From the NCBI RefSeq assembly GCF_022483985.1, contig NZ_JAKVME010000001.1, positions 186,001 to 250,000 on the forward strand: DNA of 64,000 nt. The letters run 5' to 3'. The notes beneath the pieces were generated by a model. The model ran no database searches. It had not been told where the DNA came from and was given only the letters and a program-made list of their open reading frames with translations. Every line of letters begins with the position of its first letter. The stretch's first letter is position 1. A program made the translations under genes and the position numbers. Positions 45,780 through 55,313 of this stretch are shown piece after piece. The DNA is from Acetobacter sp. Its GTDB lineage: Bacteria > Pseudomonadota > Alphaproteobacteria > Acetobacterales > Acetobacteraceae.

Positions 45780-48215
45780 ATGCTGACTATCGTGCATTAT
45801 CGTGCGTGTAAGACATACATTGCTCTCTCAACCGCCTCCTTTCTGGCGTCCACTGCCTTGGCGCATGCTGCTGTAGACCAGCCTCATGTGCGGAGTGTCA
45901 GGGGGCAGCATAAGGTTGTATCCGGCCAGCATGTCGTATCTGGCACGGACGCTTCGGGTAAATCGGCAGCGCCTCGTGCGTTTGTATCTCATGGCACTGA
46001 AGAGGTGCGGGTCAGCGCGGTCCTGCAACATGGGGCTTATGGACGGGTACGCCGTGTTGCGGGTGGCGGGCTTATGGCCCGTCAGACCGGAGGAGATATG
46101 CGAAGCACGGTGACATCGGAATATATCAACAAGCAGGCGGCCACGACCACGGCTTATCAGGCTGTATCCCTTACTCCGGGTGCGAATTTTTCCCAAAGTG
46201 ATCCATACGGTTTTGCGGCCAACTCCATGCTGAGTGTGCGTGGGTTGGGAGGGAACGAAGTGGGGCAGGTCTGGGAAGGCATGCCTGTGAATGATATCGA
46301 AACATACAATGGATATCCGACCTACTGGGCGGATGGTGAGGATATTGACTCAGTCAGTCTGACGCAGGGGTCTGCCGCCATTACGGCTCCGGTCATGAAT
46401 GCCGCCGGCGGGCAGATTACAACGACGATGCGTGATCCGGCCAAGAAGTTTGGCGGATTGGTTGACTATAGTTATGGCACGTTGAATCTGCAGCGGTTTT
46501 ATGGTCGCGTTGATACCGGTGAAATTGGGCATACCGGAGTGACCGGTTATGTCTCTTTCTCCAACGGCACAGCCAAGAACTCGCTTGGGCCGGGGCGGCA
46601 GATGCGGCGACACGTTGATTTCAGTCTGAAAAAGGATTTCGAAAACGGCGATGTCATCAAGCTGAACGGCTCCTACGTTGACATGGACTACATGAACAAC
46701 CCGAACCCCAGCATGGCGGATTGGAAGGCAGAGGGGCGCAGCTATGCGAGAGGCAGCACTTTTTCGCCCGGCAGTTCGGATTACTGGCTGCAAAATCGCT
46801 GGAAATGGGAGCAGATCATGCTCAGCATGCCGTCGCTCTTCAAGCTGCCGGGTAAGACCGAGCTGACTGTCACACCTTATTTCCTTGAGGCATGGCAGAA
46901 TTCTCCAGCGTCTTCCACTTTGTCCGAGACCGGAAATTACTATGGCACACAGCCTGTTTCCGTAAACATTCCCGGTTTTGACGCGGCGGGAGGAAGTGTG
47001 CGGAGCGATTATGTGGGGACGCAGAGCGTGGGTGGAATCAACGCGGCTCTCTCTCGCAAATTTGGTGACCACAAGCTTACTCTTGGGTATTGGTATCAAT
47101 ACGCCGTGGATGATCTGTCCATGCCGTTTTCCAGCGTATCGCCTTCTGGTTCCGCGGGTTCTGCATGGAGCCTGCATAATGTGACCATGGGCAATGGTGA
47201 GCCCTATCTGGCGGAAAAAGAGCATACAGTCACCCAGACAAACGCGATTTATCTGCAAGATGAGGTCTCGCTTTTGCAGGACAGGCTTAAGATTGTTGGG
47301 GGGATCAAGGCGCTGATGGTAAACCGGGAGGGCACAAACAGTCTGCCCGGACCTCAGTACCATGCGGGAAGCAACAACTTCCAGCCGCTTCCACGGCTTT
47401 CCGTGGCGTACAAATTCAATAAGGAGCATCAGGTCTTTTTCAATGTGACCACAAACACGCTTATGCCGATTGATGATACTTTGTACAACAGCTACTCGGG
47501 AGGGGCGGTTTCCACGCAGGGTAACTCCGCCCTTAAGCCGGAATATTCGATTTCCGAAGAGTTGGGCTACCGGTATCAGGGAAAGATTGCCCACGCGTCT
47601 ATTGCACTCTTTAATTACAACTTCACCAATCGTCAGGTTTCCAGCCTGCGATACGTGAATAATGTGCAGGTTTATTCCACCATCAACGGTGGCGGGCAGA
47701 CAACACGCGGTGTGGATTTTGAAGCCGGTCTAATGCCGTTCTATGGGTTTTCTCCCTATGTGTCGGCCGAGTATCTGCACGCAACGGTTGACAACAACAT
47801 TCAGGTTGGCAACGACTATCTTCCTACCGCCGGTAAAACGGCTGTCAGAAGCCCGCATTTTCAGGGTGCGATCGGTATTGTTTACGACCATCGAAATTTC
47901 TTCGGTACTTTCTCCGTCAAATATACCGGGTCGCAATATTCGACATTCATGAATGACGAGAAAATGCCAAGCTACAAGACGCTCAACCTCTCTCTGGGTT
48001 ATCGTCTTCCAAGCTTCGGATTTGTTAAAAATCCAGAAATACGTGTTGCCTTCATGAATCTGACAGATGAAAAGGTTCTGTCTGGTGTGGCGTCACCTCA
48101 ACTGAACGCCCAGACCACAACGGGGATACATGGCACGAGTATAGAAGGCGGTTCAGCGAGCTATTACATTGCGCCGCGCTTTACCTCATCCATGACCATT
48201 GCTGCCGGTTTCTGA
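45780..48215 (+). CDS. TonB-dependent receptor of the hut island
   Basis: About 811 residues from the ATG at 45780 (preceded by GGGCAGG; a TTG at 45714 is the alternative). Signal peptide ends T-A-L-A-H-A-A; plug domain with S-V-R-G-L-G-G; 22-strand barrel ending T-I-A-A-G-F. The barrel end is a close paralogue of the receptor at 19794. The stop is 46 bp before hutU, and a HutC-like operator lies upstream. It should therefore carry histidine, urocanate or a related imidazole compound across the outer membrane. This is inferred from context. Confidence 0.87.
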   Translation: MLTIVHYRACKTYIALSTASFLASTALAHAAVDQPHVRSVRGQHKVVSGQHVVSGTDASGKSAAPRAFVSHGTEEVRVSAVLQHGAYGRVRRVAGGGLMARQTGGDMRSTVTSEYINKQAATTTAYQAVSLTPGANFSQSDPYGFAANSMLSVRGLGGNEVGQVWEGMPVNDIETYNGYPTYWADGEDIDSVSLTQGSAAITAPVMNAAGGQITTTMRDPAKKFGGLVDYSYGTLNLQRFYGRVDTGEIGHTGVTGYVSFSNGTAKNSLGPGRQMRRHVDFSLKKDFENGDVIKLNGSYVDMDYMNNPNPSMADWKAEGRSYARGSTFSPGSSDYWLQNRWKWEQIMLSMPSLFKLPGKTELTVTPYFLEAWQNSPASSTLSETGNYYGTQPVSVNIPGFDAAGGSVRSDYVGTQSVGGINAALSRKFGDHKLTLGYWYQYAVDDLSMPFSSVSPSGSAGSAWSLHNVTMGNGEPYLAEKEHTVTQTNAIYLQDEVSLLQDRLKIVGGIKALMVNREGTNSLPGPQYHAGSNNFQPLPRLSVAYKFNKEHQVFFNVTTNTLMPIDDTLYNSYSGGAVSTQGNSALKPEYSISEELGYRYQGKIAHASIALFNYNFTNRQVSSLRYVNNVQVYSTINGGGQTTRGVDFEAGLMPFYGFSPYVSAEYLHATVDNNIQVGNDYLPTAGKTAVRSPHFQGAIGIVYDHRNFFGTFSVKYTGSQYSTFMNDEKMPSYKTLNLSLGYRLPSFGFVKNPEIRVAFMNLTDEKVLSGVASPQLNAQTTTGIHGTSIEGGSASYYIAPRFTSSMTIAAGF

Positions 48216-48261
48216 ATTCATCGCGTCAAGTTCATTACAAGAAAAACAGAGGTTCAAGTTT

Positions 48262-49959
48262 ATGCAGAATGAGTCCTTTTCTTCCGAGAGGGCCGTGGCG
48301 AACGGTCGTGTGATCCGGGCTGCTCACGGGAGAGAGAAAACTGCCAGATCATGGCAGACAGAAGCTGCGTTGCGCATGCTGATGAACAATCTGGACCCGG
48401 AGGTGGCCGAAAAGCCGGATGAGCTGGTTGTTTATGGCGGTATTGGCAAGGCGGCCCGTAACTGGGCCTGCTATGACCGTATTGTTGAATGCATTCGCGG
48501 TCTGGGTGATGAAGAAACGCTGGTTGTGCAATCGGGTAAACCGGTGGGGGTGTTCCGGACCCATGCCAATGCGCCGCGCGTGCTGATTGCAAACTCCAAT
48601 CTGGTGCCCCATTGGGCCAACTGGGACAAATTCAACGAACTCGATCGTCGTGGCTTGATGATGTATGGGCAGATGACCGCTGGCTCGTGGATCTACATCG
48701 GCTCCCAGGGCATTGTGCAGGGGACGTATGAAACCTTTGTCGAGATGGCGCGCCAGTATTACGCTGGAAGCCTGAAAGGCCGCTGGATTCTGACGGGAGG
48801 CCTTGGCGGGATGAGTGGCGCGCAGCCGCTTGCGGCCGTTATGGCGGGTGCGTCCATGCTGGCGGTTGAGTGTGAACCCTCGCGCATCCGCAAACGTCTG
48901 GAAACCGGCTACCTCGATCGACAGGTGGATACGCTGGATGAAGCGCTGAGCATCATTCATGATGCCTGCGCAAAAGGCGAGGCTGTTTCGGTTGGTTTGC
49001 TGGGCAATGCGGCGGAAATTTTCCCCGAACTGGTGCGCCGCGGCATCCGTCCCGATGCGGTAACGGACCAGACCTCCGCTCATGATCCGCTTAATGGCTA
49101 CCTGCCTGCCGGGTGGACACTGGAGCAGGCGGAAAAAATGCGTGAGACAAACCCTGCCGCGGTGGAAAAAGCGGCCCGCGCCTCCATGCGTGAGCATGTT
49201 GCGGCCATGGTTGCGTTCCACCGTATGGGTATTCCCACTTTTGATTATGGCAACAATATCCGTCAAATGGCGTTTGAGGACGGTCTGGAGGACGCATTTG
49301 CCTTCCCCGGTTTCGTGCCGGCCTATATTCGTCCGCTCTTCTGTCGGGGCATCGGTCCGTTCCGCTGGGCGGCGTTGTCTGGTGATCCAGAAGATATTTA
49401 CAAGACCGATCAGAAGGTCAAGGAACTCCTGCCCGACGACAAGCACCTGCATAACTGGCTCGATATGGCCCGAGAGAAAATCCAGTTTCAGGGACTGCCC
49501 TCTCGTATCTGCTGGGTTGGTCTGGGAGATCGTCACCGTCTGGGATTGGCCTTTAACGAAATGGTTGCCAAGGGTGAACTCAAGGCTCCCATCGTGATCG
49601 GGCGTGATCATCTGGACAGCGGATCGGTCGCCAGTCCTAACCGTGAAACGGAATCCATGCAGGATGGTTCGGATGCAGTGTCTGACTGGCCCTTGCTGAA
49701 CGCGCTGCTGAACACGGCGTCTGGCGCCACCTGGGTTTCCCTCCATCACGGTGGCGGGGTTGGTATGGGATTCTCGCAACATTCGGGCATGGTCATTGTT
49801 GCTGATGGCACGGATGATGCCGCTGCCCGTCTTGAGCGGGTGTTGTGGAATGACCCGGCAACCGGCGTCATGCGTCATGCGGATGCGGGTTATGAAATTG
49901 CGGTGAACTGCGCCAAGGAAAAAGGTCTGGATCTGCCTATGATAACCCGTAAAGACTGA
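48262..49959 (+). CDS. hutU: Urocanate hydratase
   Basis: About 565 residues from the ATG at 48262, with the A-G-A-G-G signal upstream. It uses NAD+ as an electrophilic cofactor to hydrate urocanate to imidazolonepropionate. Family blocks [25 protein letters not shown] (NAD binding) and [14 protein letters not shown] (essential Cys) are present. The length is normal. It lies between the receptor and an MFS carrier gene. Confidence 0.96.
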   Translation: MQNESFSSERAVANGRVIRAAHGREKTARSWQTEAALRMLMNNLDPEVAEKPDELVVYGGIGKAARNWACYDRIVECIRGLGDEETLVVQSGKPVGVFRTHANAPRVLIANSNLVPHWANWDKFNELDRRGLMMYGQMTAGSWIYIGSQGIVQGTYETFVEMARQYYAGSLKGRWILTGGLGGMSGAQPLAAVMAGASMLAVECEPSRIRKRLETGYLDRQVDTLDEALSIIHDACAKGEAVSVGLLGNAAEIFPELVRRGIRPDAVTDQTSAHDPLNGYLPAGWTLEQAEKMRETNPAAVEKAARASMREHVAAMVAFHRMGIPTFDYGNNIRQMAFEDGLEDAFAFPGFVPAYIRPLFCRGIGPFRWAALSGDPEDIYKTDQKVKELLPDDKHLHNWLDMAREKIQFQGLPSRICWVGLGDRHRLGLAFNEMVAKGELKAPIVIGRDHLDSGSVASPNRETESMQDGSDAVSDWPLLNALLNTASGATWVSLHHGGGVGMGFSQHSGMVIVADGTDDAAARLERVLWNDPATGVMRHADAGYEIAVNCAKEKGLDLPMITRKD

Positions 49960-50070
49960 GGATACATGACAGGCATGGGGAGGCTGTTCTGCTGACAGTC
50001 TACACCCATGTCGTGTTTCCCGTGTCTCATTCTTCCTATTTTCTAGTGCGTAATCGGAAAGACAAGATAT

Positions 50071-51282
50071 ATGGCCAGATCAGAACCATCTCGTTTTGTT
50101 CAGGATCGTTCAGTTCTGGTCCTTGCCGTGGGAGCGAGCATCTGCTCCGGATGCGCGCATCTGGGCTCTTCCATTATGCCGTTTCAGATTGACGCGCTGA
50201 TGACAGGCCTGCATCAGTCCGCCAGTCTGGCGGGTCTTTTTGGTTTTTTCGAAATTTTCGCCTTTGCGATGTTCATGCTGTTATTGTCGCGCATTTTCCT
50301 TGCGTTGCCGGTTATGTACTCCGCTCTGTCAGGCATGGTTCTGGGTATTGTGGCCTGTCTGCTGGTTTATGTCGGGCCGGGAGCGGAGGTCTGGATCTGT
50401 AGTGTCGCCGTTTTACTTGGTCTTTCCGCAGCACTGCTGGGTCGCTCCTATGTAAGGGCAGTGTCCTCATCGCTTAACCCGGAGCGGATTTATGCTATTG
50501 CCAGCGGTGGGGGATTGGTCATTATCGTTTCGGTTATCGCTCTTGTGCCTGTAACCACGCGTTACTTCGGTTCATTGGGGGTTTTTCTGGCTGTGGCCTG
50601 CATCATGCTGCTTGCCATGCCCTCTGTTCTCAGTTTTCGTAATGTTCATGCGGGCGGAAAAGTTTTTCGGAAGCAGGAGAGCGGCCCGCTCCTGACGGGC
50701 GGGGCCATTGCGCTGTTGTGCGTGTGGGTAGGCTGCTCTCTGGGCTCCAGTATGGCGTGGTCTTTTGCCGAACGCATGGGCCGTAATCTCGGTCTTTCTC
50801 CCGACTTTATTGTCTCTCTCTCGACGGTCGGCATTGTCACCAGTGTTCTTGCAAGTCTGGTGGGGGCGGCCTTCGCGCATTGCTGGAGCAGGGAGACGGT
50901 CCTGCTGCTGACCCTGCTTGGAACCGGAGCAGGCTGTCTGCTGACCTGTGTGGCATGGGATGCCTTCAGTTATGGTTTTGGCGTGGTCCTGTACTGGAAC
51001 TGCGCCATGCTGTCTTACGCATGGCTTCTGGGAAGTGCGGCCACGCTGGATGGCAGTGGCCGGGTTGGAACATTTTGCGGCGGCATGGACCGGATGGGGT
51101 ATGCCCTTGGCGCTCCGTTGGGTGGGCTTCTGGTTGACCATACCTCGTTTGCAGTGCTCGGAATTTGTGGATTCCTGATGTGCGTGCTTCCTTTGCCTTT
51201 TGCGCTGCCGGTTCTTTTTCGGGCACTGCACCAGTCCACTCTGGCCTCTGGGGAGCATGAAGCCCATCTGGAAATGGTATAA
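50071..51282 (+). CDS. MFS transporter of the hut island
   Basis: A 403-residue, 12-helix MFS protein without an obvious subfamily signature. It is 111 bp downstream of hutU on the same strand and followed by a bidirectional terminator, so it is probably the last gene of the receptor-hutU-MFS transcript. It would be the inner-membrane carrier for the pathway's substrate. Typical hut loci use an APC or ABC histidine permease instead. Confidence 0.83.
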   Translation: MARSEPSRFVQDRSVLVLAVGASICSGCAHLGSSIMPFQIDALMTGLHQSASLAGLFGFFEIFAFAMFMLLLSRIFLALPVMYSALSGMVLGIVACLLVYVGPGAEVWICSVAVLLGLSAALLGRSYVRAVSSSLNPERIYAIASGGGLVIIVSVIALVPVTTRYFGSLGVFLAVACIMLLAMPSVLSFRNVHAGGKVFRKQESGPLLTGGAIALLCVWVGCSLGSSMAWSFAERMGRNLGLSPDFIVSLSTVGIVTSVLASLVGAAFAHCWSRETVLLLTLLGTGAGCLLTCVAWDAFSYGFGVVLYWNCAMLSYAWLLGSAATLDGSGRVGTFCGGMDRMGYALGAPLGGLLVDHTSFAVLGICGFLMCVLPLPFALPVLFRALHQSTLASGEHEAHLEMV

Positions 51283-51312
51283 ACTCCGGGAGATGGTCCG
51301 CAACAGACAGAC

Positions 51313-51335
51313 AAGGCGGTTTTGGCAGCCGCCTT
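51313..51335. terminator. Bidirectional terminator between MFS and HutH-like genes
   Basis: AAGGCGG (51313-51319) and CCGCCTT (51329-51335) form a stem followed by TGTTGT in one direction, and by TGTCTGTCTG in the other. It sits between convergent genes. Confidence 0.55.
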
Positions 51336-51367
51336 TGTTGTGGTGGAATCAGACGTGCGTCCCTGTG

Positions 51368-52867
51368 TCAGGGGTGCGTTGCTCCAAGCCAGTTGGCAAT
51401 GGCTGTAATATCATCCGCCAGCGGATGGTCTTCCTGATAAAGCGGAACTTCAGCCCGGACCTGAGTATACAGTTCCTGTGTTTTCGGTGCCAGATCAGGG
51501 TAAAGACTGGCCAGATCAATTGCCTGACACAGAGCCAGAAGTTCAATGGCAAGGATGGTGCGGGTGTTGTCCACGACAGTCTGGGCCTTGAGAGCCGAAG
51601 GAGTGGCGTGGACCAGAATATCCTCCTGCAATCCGGAGGTGATGCCTCCATCCAGACTGGCTGGCGCCGCCATGCGCCGGTTCTGTCCGACGAGAGCGCA
51701 GGCCGTGTATTGCGCGATCATAAAGCCGCTGCCTGTGCCGCTGTCACTCGGCAGAAAGGCAGGGAAGGGACTGACAAGCGGATTGACCATGCGGTCCAGC
51801 CGCCGCTCCGCCACAGCGCCCAGAGATGCCGCGGCGACTGCGGCTTCATCCATGACCCTTGCCAGACTGGCGCCAACCGCATGCGCTTGTGAAAAAGCCC
51901 GAGGCTGGTTGTCAATGTCAATGATGGCCGGATTATCGGACAGGCTGCCCAATTCCTGTGTCAGTGTGCGGGTAATGCCCTCAAGCGCGTCATGCACGCT
52001 GCCATGAATATGAGGAATGGCGCGCAGGCTCAGGGCATCCTGTGTTCTGCTCCCCTGTCGCGCGGCAAGATGTAGGGAATCTTGCGTGAGGGCTCGCAGT
52101 CTGGCGGAAACCCGTTGGCCTCCGGGCATATTTCGTAAGGTGGCTGAACGCGGATCAAACGCCCGACGCTGTCCGCCCATGATATCAAATGTGGCTGCGG
52201 CAATCCTGTCGGCCCAGTGCAGGGCCATGCTCAGGGAGTGGGTGCTCAGGCATCCAAGCCCGGTTGCACAGGCAAGCCCGTTAACCAGAGCAAGCCCTTC
52301 CTTGGCCTCCGGCTGCAAGGGAGCAAAGCCCAGCCTCTGCATGACAAGGCTTGCGGCTTGCGGTCCGTCCAGGGTTTGCAGCGTTCCGTGGCCTATCAGC
52401 GCCAGCGCAATATGCGCCATGTGCACCAGATAACCCACCGAACCTTCGCTTGGAACAACAGGCAGGCAGTTGCTGTTGAGTAGGGCGATCAGCCGGTCAG
52501 GAATAGTTTCGCGGACACCGGTATAGCCCAGTGCGTAGGAGTTGACGGCGCAGGCCATGATCGCGCGTGTCTGTGCGGGGGTAAGGGGGCGACCAACACC
52601 CACGGCATGGCTGAACAGGATTTTTCTGGACAGTTCAGCCTGCTGTTCGGCGGATATTCTCTGCTCGGAAAGCCCTCCCACGCCTGTATTCAGGCCGTAA
52701 ATGGGGGTGTCACCTTCAATCAGATGGCGCAGGCTGGTGTTGGCATGACGGATGCGTAGACGCGCTGCACTGGAAAGATCCAGTTTTACGGTGCCCTGTG
52801 CAATATCCCATACCTGCCGGGGAACAAGGGGGGCGTCCAGCAACAGGGTTTGTCGCGTGTCGGGCAT
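51368..52867 (-). CDS. HutH-like aromatic amino acid lyase without the MIO Ala-Ser-Gly tripeptide
   Basis: A 499-residue member of the histidine/phenylalanine ammonia-lyase family. The catalytic tyrosine loop Y-G-L-N-T-G-V-G is at 57-64, E-G-L-A-L-V-N-G at 190-197, Q-D-A-L-S-L-R at 276-282. In normal HutH, GSVG is followed by A-S-G-D-L-A-P-L before A-H, and the A-S-G cyclises to MIO. Here GSVG (142-145) is followed by Y-L-V-H-M and A-H, three residues shorter and with no A-S-G. The S-E-N-K glutamate that aids HutH is replaced (G-Q-N-R, near 394-397). So it cannot form MIO. It is flanked by hutC and a HutC-like operator 22 bases upstream. It may act on a substrate with a better leaving group, or be non-catalytic. 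Confidence 0.88.
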   Translation of the reverse strand: MPDTRQTLLLDAPLVPRQVWDIAQGTVKLDLSSAARLRIRHANTSLRHLIEGDTPIYGLNTGVGGLSEQRISAEQQAELSRKILFSHAVGVGRPLTPAQTRAIMACAVNSYALGYTGVRETIPDRLIALLNSNCLPVVPSEGSVGYLVHMAHIALALIGHGTLQTLDGPQAASLVMQRLGFAPLQPEAKEGLALVNGLACATGLGCLSTHSLSMALHWADRIAAATFDIMGGQRRAFDPRSATLRNMPGGQRVSARLRALTQDSLHLAARQGSRTQDALSLRAIPHIHGSVHDALEGITRTLTQELGSLSDNPAIIDIDNQPRAFSQAHAVGASLARVMDEAAVAAASLGAVAERRLDRMVNPLVSPFPAFLPSDSGTGSGFMIAQYTACALVGQNRRMAAPASLDGGITSGLQEDILVHATPSALKAQTVVDNTRTILAIELLALCQAIDLASLYPDLAPKTQELYTQVRAEVPLYQEDHPLADDITAIANWLGATHP

Positions 52868-52888
52868 GACGGATTGCTACCTGCACTA

Positions 52889-52900
52889 TTGTATGTACAA
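52889..52900. promoter_or_regulatory. Candidate HutC operator before the HutH-like gene
   Basis: TTGTATGTACAA, an imperfect palindrome differing from the 12-mer TTGTATATACAT at 2 positions. It is 22-33 bases upstream of the HutH-like start codon on the minus strand. Confidence 0.6.
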
Positions 52901-52954
52901 GTATGTTTCATGGGTTTCTCCGTGCTGTCAATGACAATACGGAGCCTGCGCCGA

Positions 52955-53680
52955 TCAGGGTTTGTAGTGCCCACCAAAGCTGTAGCGGTTGCCGGGATAG
53001 GTGAAAATTCCTTTCATGACGACATGATTGTCCACCCATGTCCGTCGGACGAGTTGCAGGCAGGCGTCATGCGGACCAATCTGGAGATCCTTGGACATGC
53101 CAGCTGAGGGGGAGACGGCAAAAACCACGTGTTCAATTTCCTCGGGGCCGGCAATGCTGACGAGGTAGCGGTGGGGAATGGTCGTGGTAAAATCCTGCTC
53201 CAGATAATCCGGCGCAAAAGCGGGCAGAACAAAGCGTTCTTCGAGCTGAAGCGGAGTGTCGTCCTCGTAATGCACGATCAGGGAGCGGAAAAGCCGCGCT
53301 CCGGGACGCAGGTCAAAGGCAATGGCCAGATCGCTATTGGCCCGGATCATCTCCAGCGCCAGAACCTGCGCATGGTAGTTGTTTCCACTGGCTACAATAT
53401 CATCAACAATGTCGCGTATTTCCAGCAGTTCCACGCGTTTGGCCGGTTTGGCGACAAAAGTGCCAATCCCTTGAGCGCGTGTCACAATGCCGTCCGCCGT
53501 CAGCTCTCGCAGGGCGCGATGCACTGTCATGCGTGAAATGCCAAGTTGTTCAACAAGTTCGTTCTCGGAAGGAAGGCGGTAGCCCACATTCCATTCCCCC
53601 TTGTTGATACGGTCGGTAATAAAGGTCTTGACCTGTACATAGCGAGAGGCAGAGCGGTTTTTCTTGAGTGTCTGTGACAA
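52955..53680 (-). CDS. hutC: Histidine utilisation repressor, GntR/HutC family
   Basis: About 241 residues from a TTG at 53680; an upstream ATG at 53746 would add 22 unlikely residues. It has an N-terminal GntR winged helix (R-L-P-S-E-N-E-L-V-E-Q-L-G-I-S-R-M-T-V-H-R-A-L) and a C-terminal UTRA effector domain. HutC represses hut genes and is released by urocanate. Its probable sites are the TTGTATATACAT-type sequences at 45331, 52889, 56855 and 62820. A weaker match lies in its own upstream region. Confidence 0.88.
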   Translation of the reverse strand: MSQTLKKNRSASRYVQVKTFITDRINKGEWNVGYRLPSENELVEQLGISRMTVHRALRELTADGIVTRAQGIGTFVAKPAKRVELLEIRDIVDDIVASGNNYHAQVLALEMIRANSDLAIAFDLRPGARLFRSLIVHYEDDTPLQLEERFVLPAFAPDYLEQDFTTTIPHRYLVSIAGPEEIEHVVFAVSPSAGMSKDLQIGPHDACLQLVRRTWVDNHVVMKGIFTYPGNRYSFGGHYKP

Positions 53681-53771
53681 GGTTATTCCATGACATCGTT
53701 GCCTGATTGCGCACACCTTAGCATCGGCGGCGCAAAAAGCGAGCATGGGAAAAATATGGGAATTCAGTATA

Positions 53772-53783
53772 TTGTATTTACCG
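53772..53783. promoter_or_regulatory. Weak HutC-like half site between hutC and hutD
   Basis: TTGTATTTACCG matches the first ten bases of TTGTATATAC at nine positions. It lies in the divergent hutC-hutD region and could mediate autoregulation, but the match is partial. Confidence 0.3.
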
Positions 53784-53853
53784 CCTTTGACACGGTCGTC
53801 CGGCCTGACATTCCAGAGCTGGAAAAATCCAGAAGACGGTTTGATTGTAAGGT

Positions 53854-54423
53854 ATGACAGACATGTCCCGTGTTGCTTTTTTCAAGGATTTTGACTGGGA
53901 GCCCTGGAAAAACGGACAGGGCCTTACACGTGTGCTGGCCGGGGATACCGGATGGCGGCTCAGTCTGGCCGAAATCCGGACATCCTCCAGTTTCTCCATT
54001 TTTGGAGGGCAGACGCGTGAGATCGGTCTGATGCAGGGATACGGCATCACCCTTCAGCCAGATGATCCGGCTCTTGCGGCCATAGTGCTGGATGAAACGG
54101 GAGTCTGTTTCCGTTTTTCTGGTGATGTCCCGCTTACAGGTCAGTTGCATGACGGTCCGGTGCAGGTGCTGAACCTGATGTACGGAGTGGAACGTCATGC
54201 GCTGCGACCGATTACGCAGGCCGGGACTGTAACCAATCTTCTGGCGCTGGTGCCTGTGCGTGGTGTGTGGTGCGCAAAGGCGGAACGGCAACCGGAGATG
54301 TCTGTTGCTGCGGAAACCTCCTTCCTGCGGTTTTCCACTCCTCAGGATATGGAGTTGGTACCGCAGGAGGGAGCCGTTTCTCTGGCTTATGGTGTCTTTG
54401 CCGTTTCCGGTGAGGAAACCTGA
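53854..54423 (+). CDS. hutD: HutD family protein
   Basis: A 189-residue cupin-like HutD protein (P-W-K-N-G-Q-G-L-T-R, W-R-L-S-L-A-E-I, S-S-F-S-I-F-G-G-Q-T-R). HutD is a small accessory protein found in hut loci of proteobacteria and thought to limit or buffer the pathway, perhaps by binding an intermediate. It is the only gene on this strand between hutC and hutG. Confidence 0.85.
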   Translation: MTDMSRVAFFKDFDWEPWKNGQGLTRVLAGDTGWRLSLAEIRTSSSFSIFGGQTREIGLMQGYGITLQPDDPALAAIVLDETGVCFRFSGDVPLTGQLHDGPVQVLNLMYGVERHALRPITQAGTVTNLLALVPVRGVWCAKAERQPEMSVAAETSFLRFSTPQDMELVPQEGAVSLAYGVFAVSGEET

Positions 54424-54440
54424 AAACAGGGGGAAGCTCC

Positions 54441-54475
54441 CCGGCAACGCCTTGATTGGATTATGGCGCTGCCGG
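54441..54475. terminator. Hairpin between hutD and hutG
   Basis: CCGGCAACGCC (54441-54451) and GGCGCTGCCGG (54465-54475) pair over 11 bp with one mismatch and a 13-base loop. It lies between convergent genes. No T-run is present. Confidence 0.45.
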
Positions 54476-54492
54476 GACGCGTTCGTTCCCTG

Positions 54493-55293
54493 TTATCTGT
54501 CAGGCCGGTAGTCGATGGCGAGTCTGAGCAGGTTCTCTATCAATTGGCCAAGCTTGGCTGCTGTGTGCAGGTTCATGGGCCAGGGACTGTCCTCTGACGC
54601 AAGGTAGGATGACTGGGCCAGTTCAAGCTGCACAGCGTGTATGCCGTTCTGCGGCTGTCCATAATGGCGGGTTGTATACCCTCCTTTGAAACGACCGTTC
54701 AGCACATGGGTATAGCCGCCGTTCTGCTCGGTATGGCGTACAAGCTGCTCGGTCAGGTCGGCCGCGCAGCTTGCGCCGCCGTTTGTTCCGAAGTTGAGGG
54801 CTGGTAGCGTCCCTTCGAACAGATGGGGAATGTGTGAGCGAATGGAGTGTGCATCCCACAGGATTGCCCAGCCCCATTGGGCTCGCAGCCGTTCCAGTTC
54901 CGCTATTATGGCATTGTGATAAGGGTGCCAGTATGTGCCGATGCGCTCCTGTATTTCCGCCTCCGTCGGCTCCTGCTCCGGCAGATAAAGGGGAGAACCG
55001 TTAAAGGCATGCGTGGGCACAACGCCTGTGCTGGGGCGACCGGGGTAGAGTTCGGCATTATCCGCGCCCCTGTTCAGGTCCGTGACATAGCGTGAATAGC
55101 GCGCACGCAGGGTGCTCGCCCCCAATGCGTGCGCACAGGCGTACAGGTGGTCCACATACCAGTCCGTGTCGGGCAGTGTGCGGGCATAGGGTGTTAGTCG
55201 CGCCTCCATGCCGTGAGGGAGCAGTGTGCCCGAATGGGGAATGGTTACAAGGAGTGGCAGATGACCGGGGGTGTAAGTAAAAATATCGCTCAT
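54493..55293 (-). CDS. hutG: N-formylglutamate deformylase
   Basis: A 266-residue zinc amidohydrolase that cleaves N-formyl-L-glutamate to formate and glutamate, the last step of the HutF branch. Conserved segments are T-I-P-H-S-G, D-T-D-W-Y-V-D, the D-L-N-R block, W-D-A-H-S-I-R and G-R-F-K-G-G-Y-T-T-R. It is downstream of hutF by 20 bp. Confidence 0.94.
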   Translation of the reverse strand: MSDIFTYTPGHLPLLVTIPHSGTLLPHGMEARLTPYARTLPDTDWYVDHLYACAHALGASTLRARYSRYVTDLNRGADNAELYPGRPSTGVVPTHAFNGSPLYLPEQEPTEAEIQERIGTYWHPYHNAIIAELERLRAQWGWAILWDAHSIRSHIPHLFEGTLPALNFGTNGGASCAADLTEQLVRHTEQNGGYTHVLNGRFKGGYTTRHYGQPQNGIHAVQLELAQSSYLASEDSPWPMNLHTAAKLGQLIENLLRLAIDYRPDR

Positions 55294-55313
55294 GTTCTTG
55301 GACCTGCTCGGGT

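Noticed and set aside
46350..47594. Long open frame on the minus strand (414 codons) opposite the hut-island receptor
   Set aside because: It lies fully antisense to a well-supported TonB-dependent receptor, has no domain, and its residue make-up is basic and irregular.
48349..49878. 509-codon minus-strand frame opposite hutU
   Set aside because: Antisense to urocanate hydratase, whose motifs are unmistakable; the frame is a by-product of codon bias.
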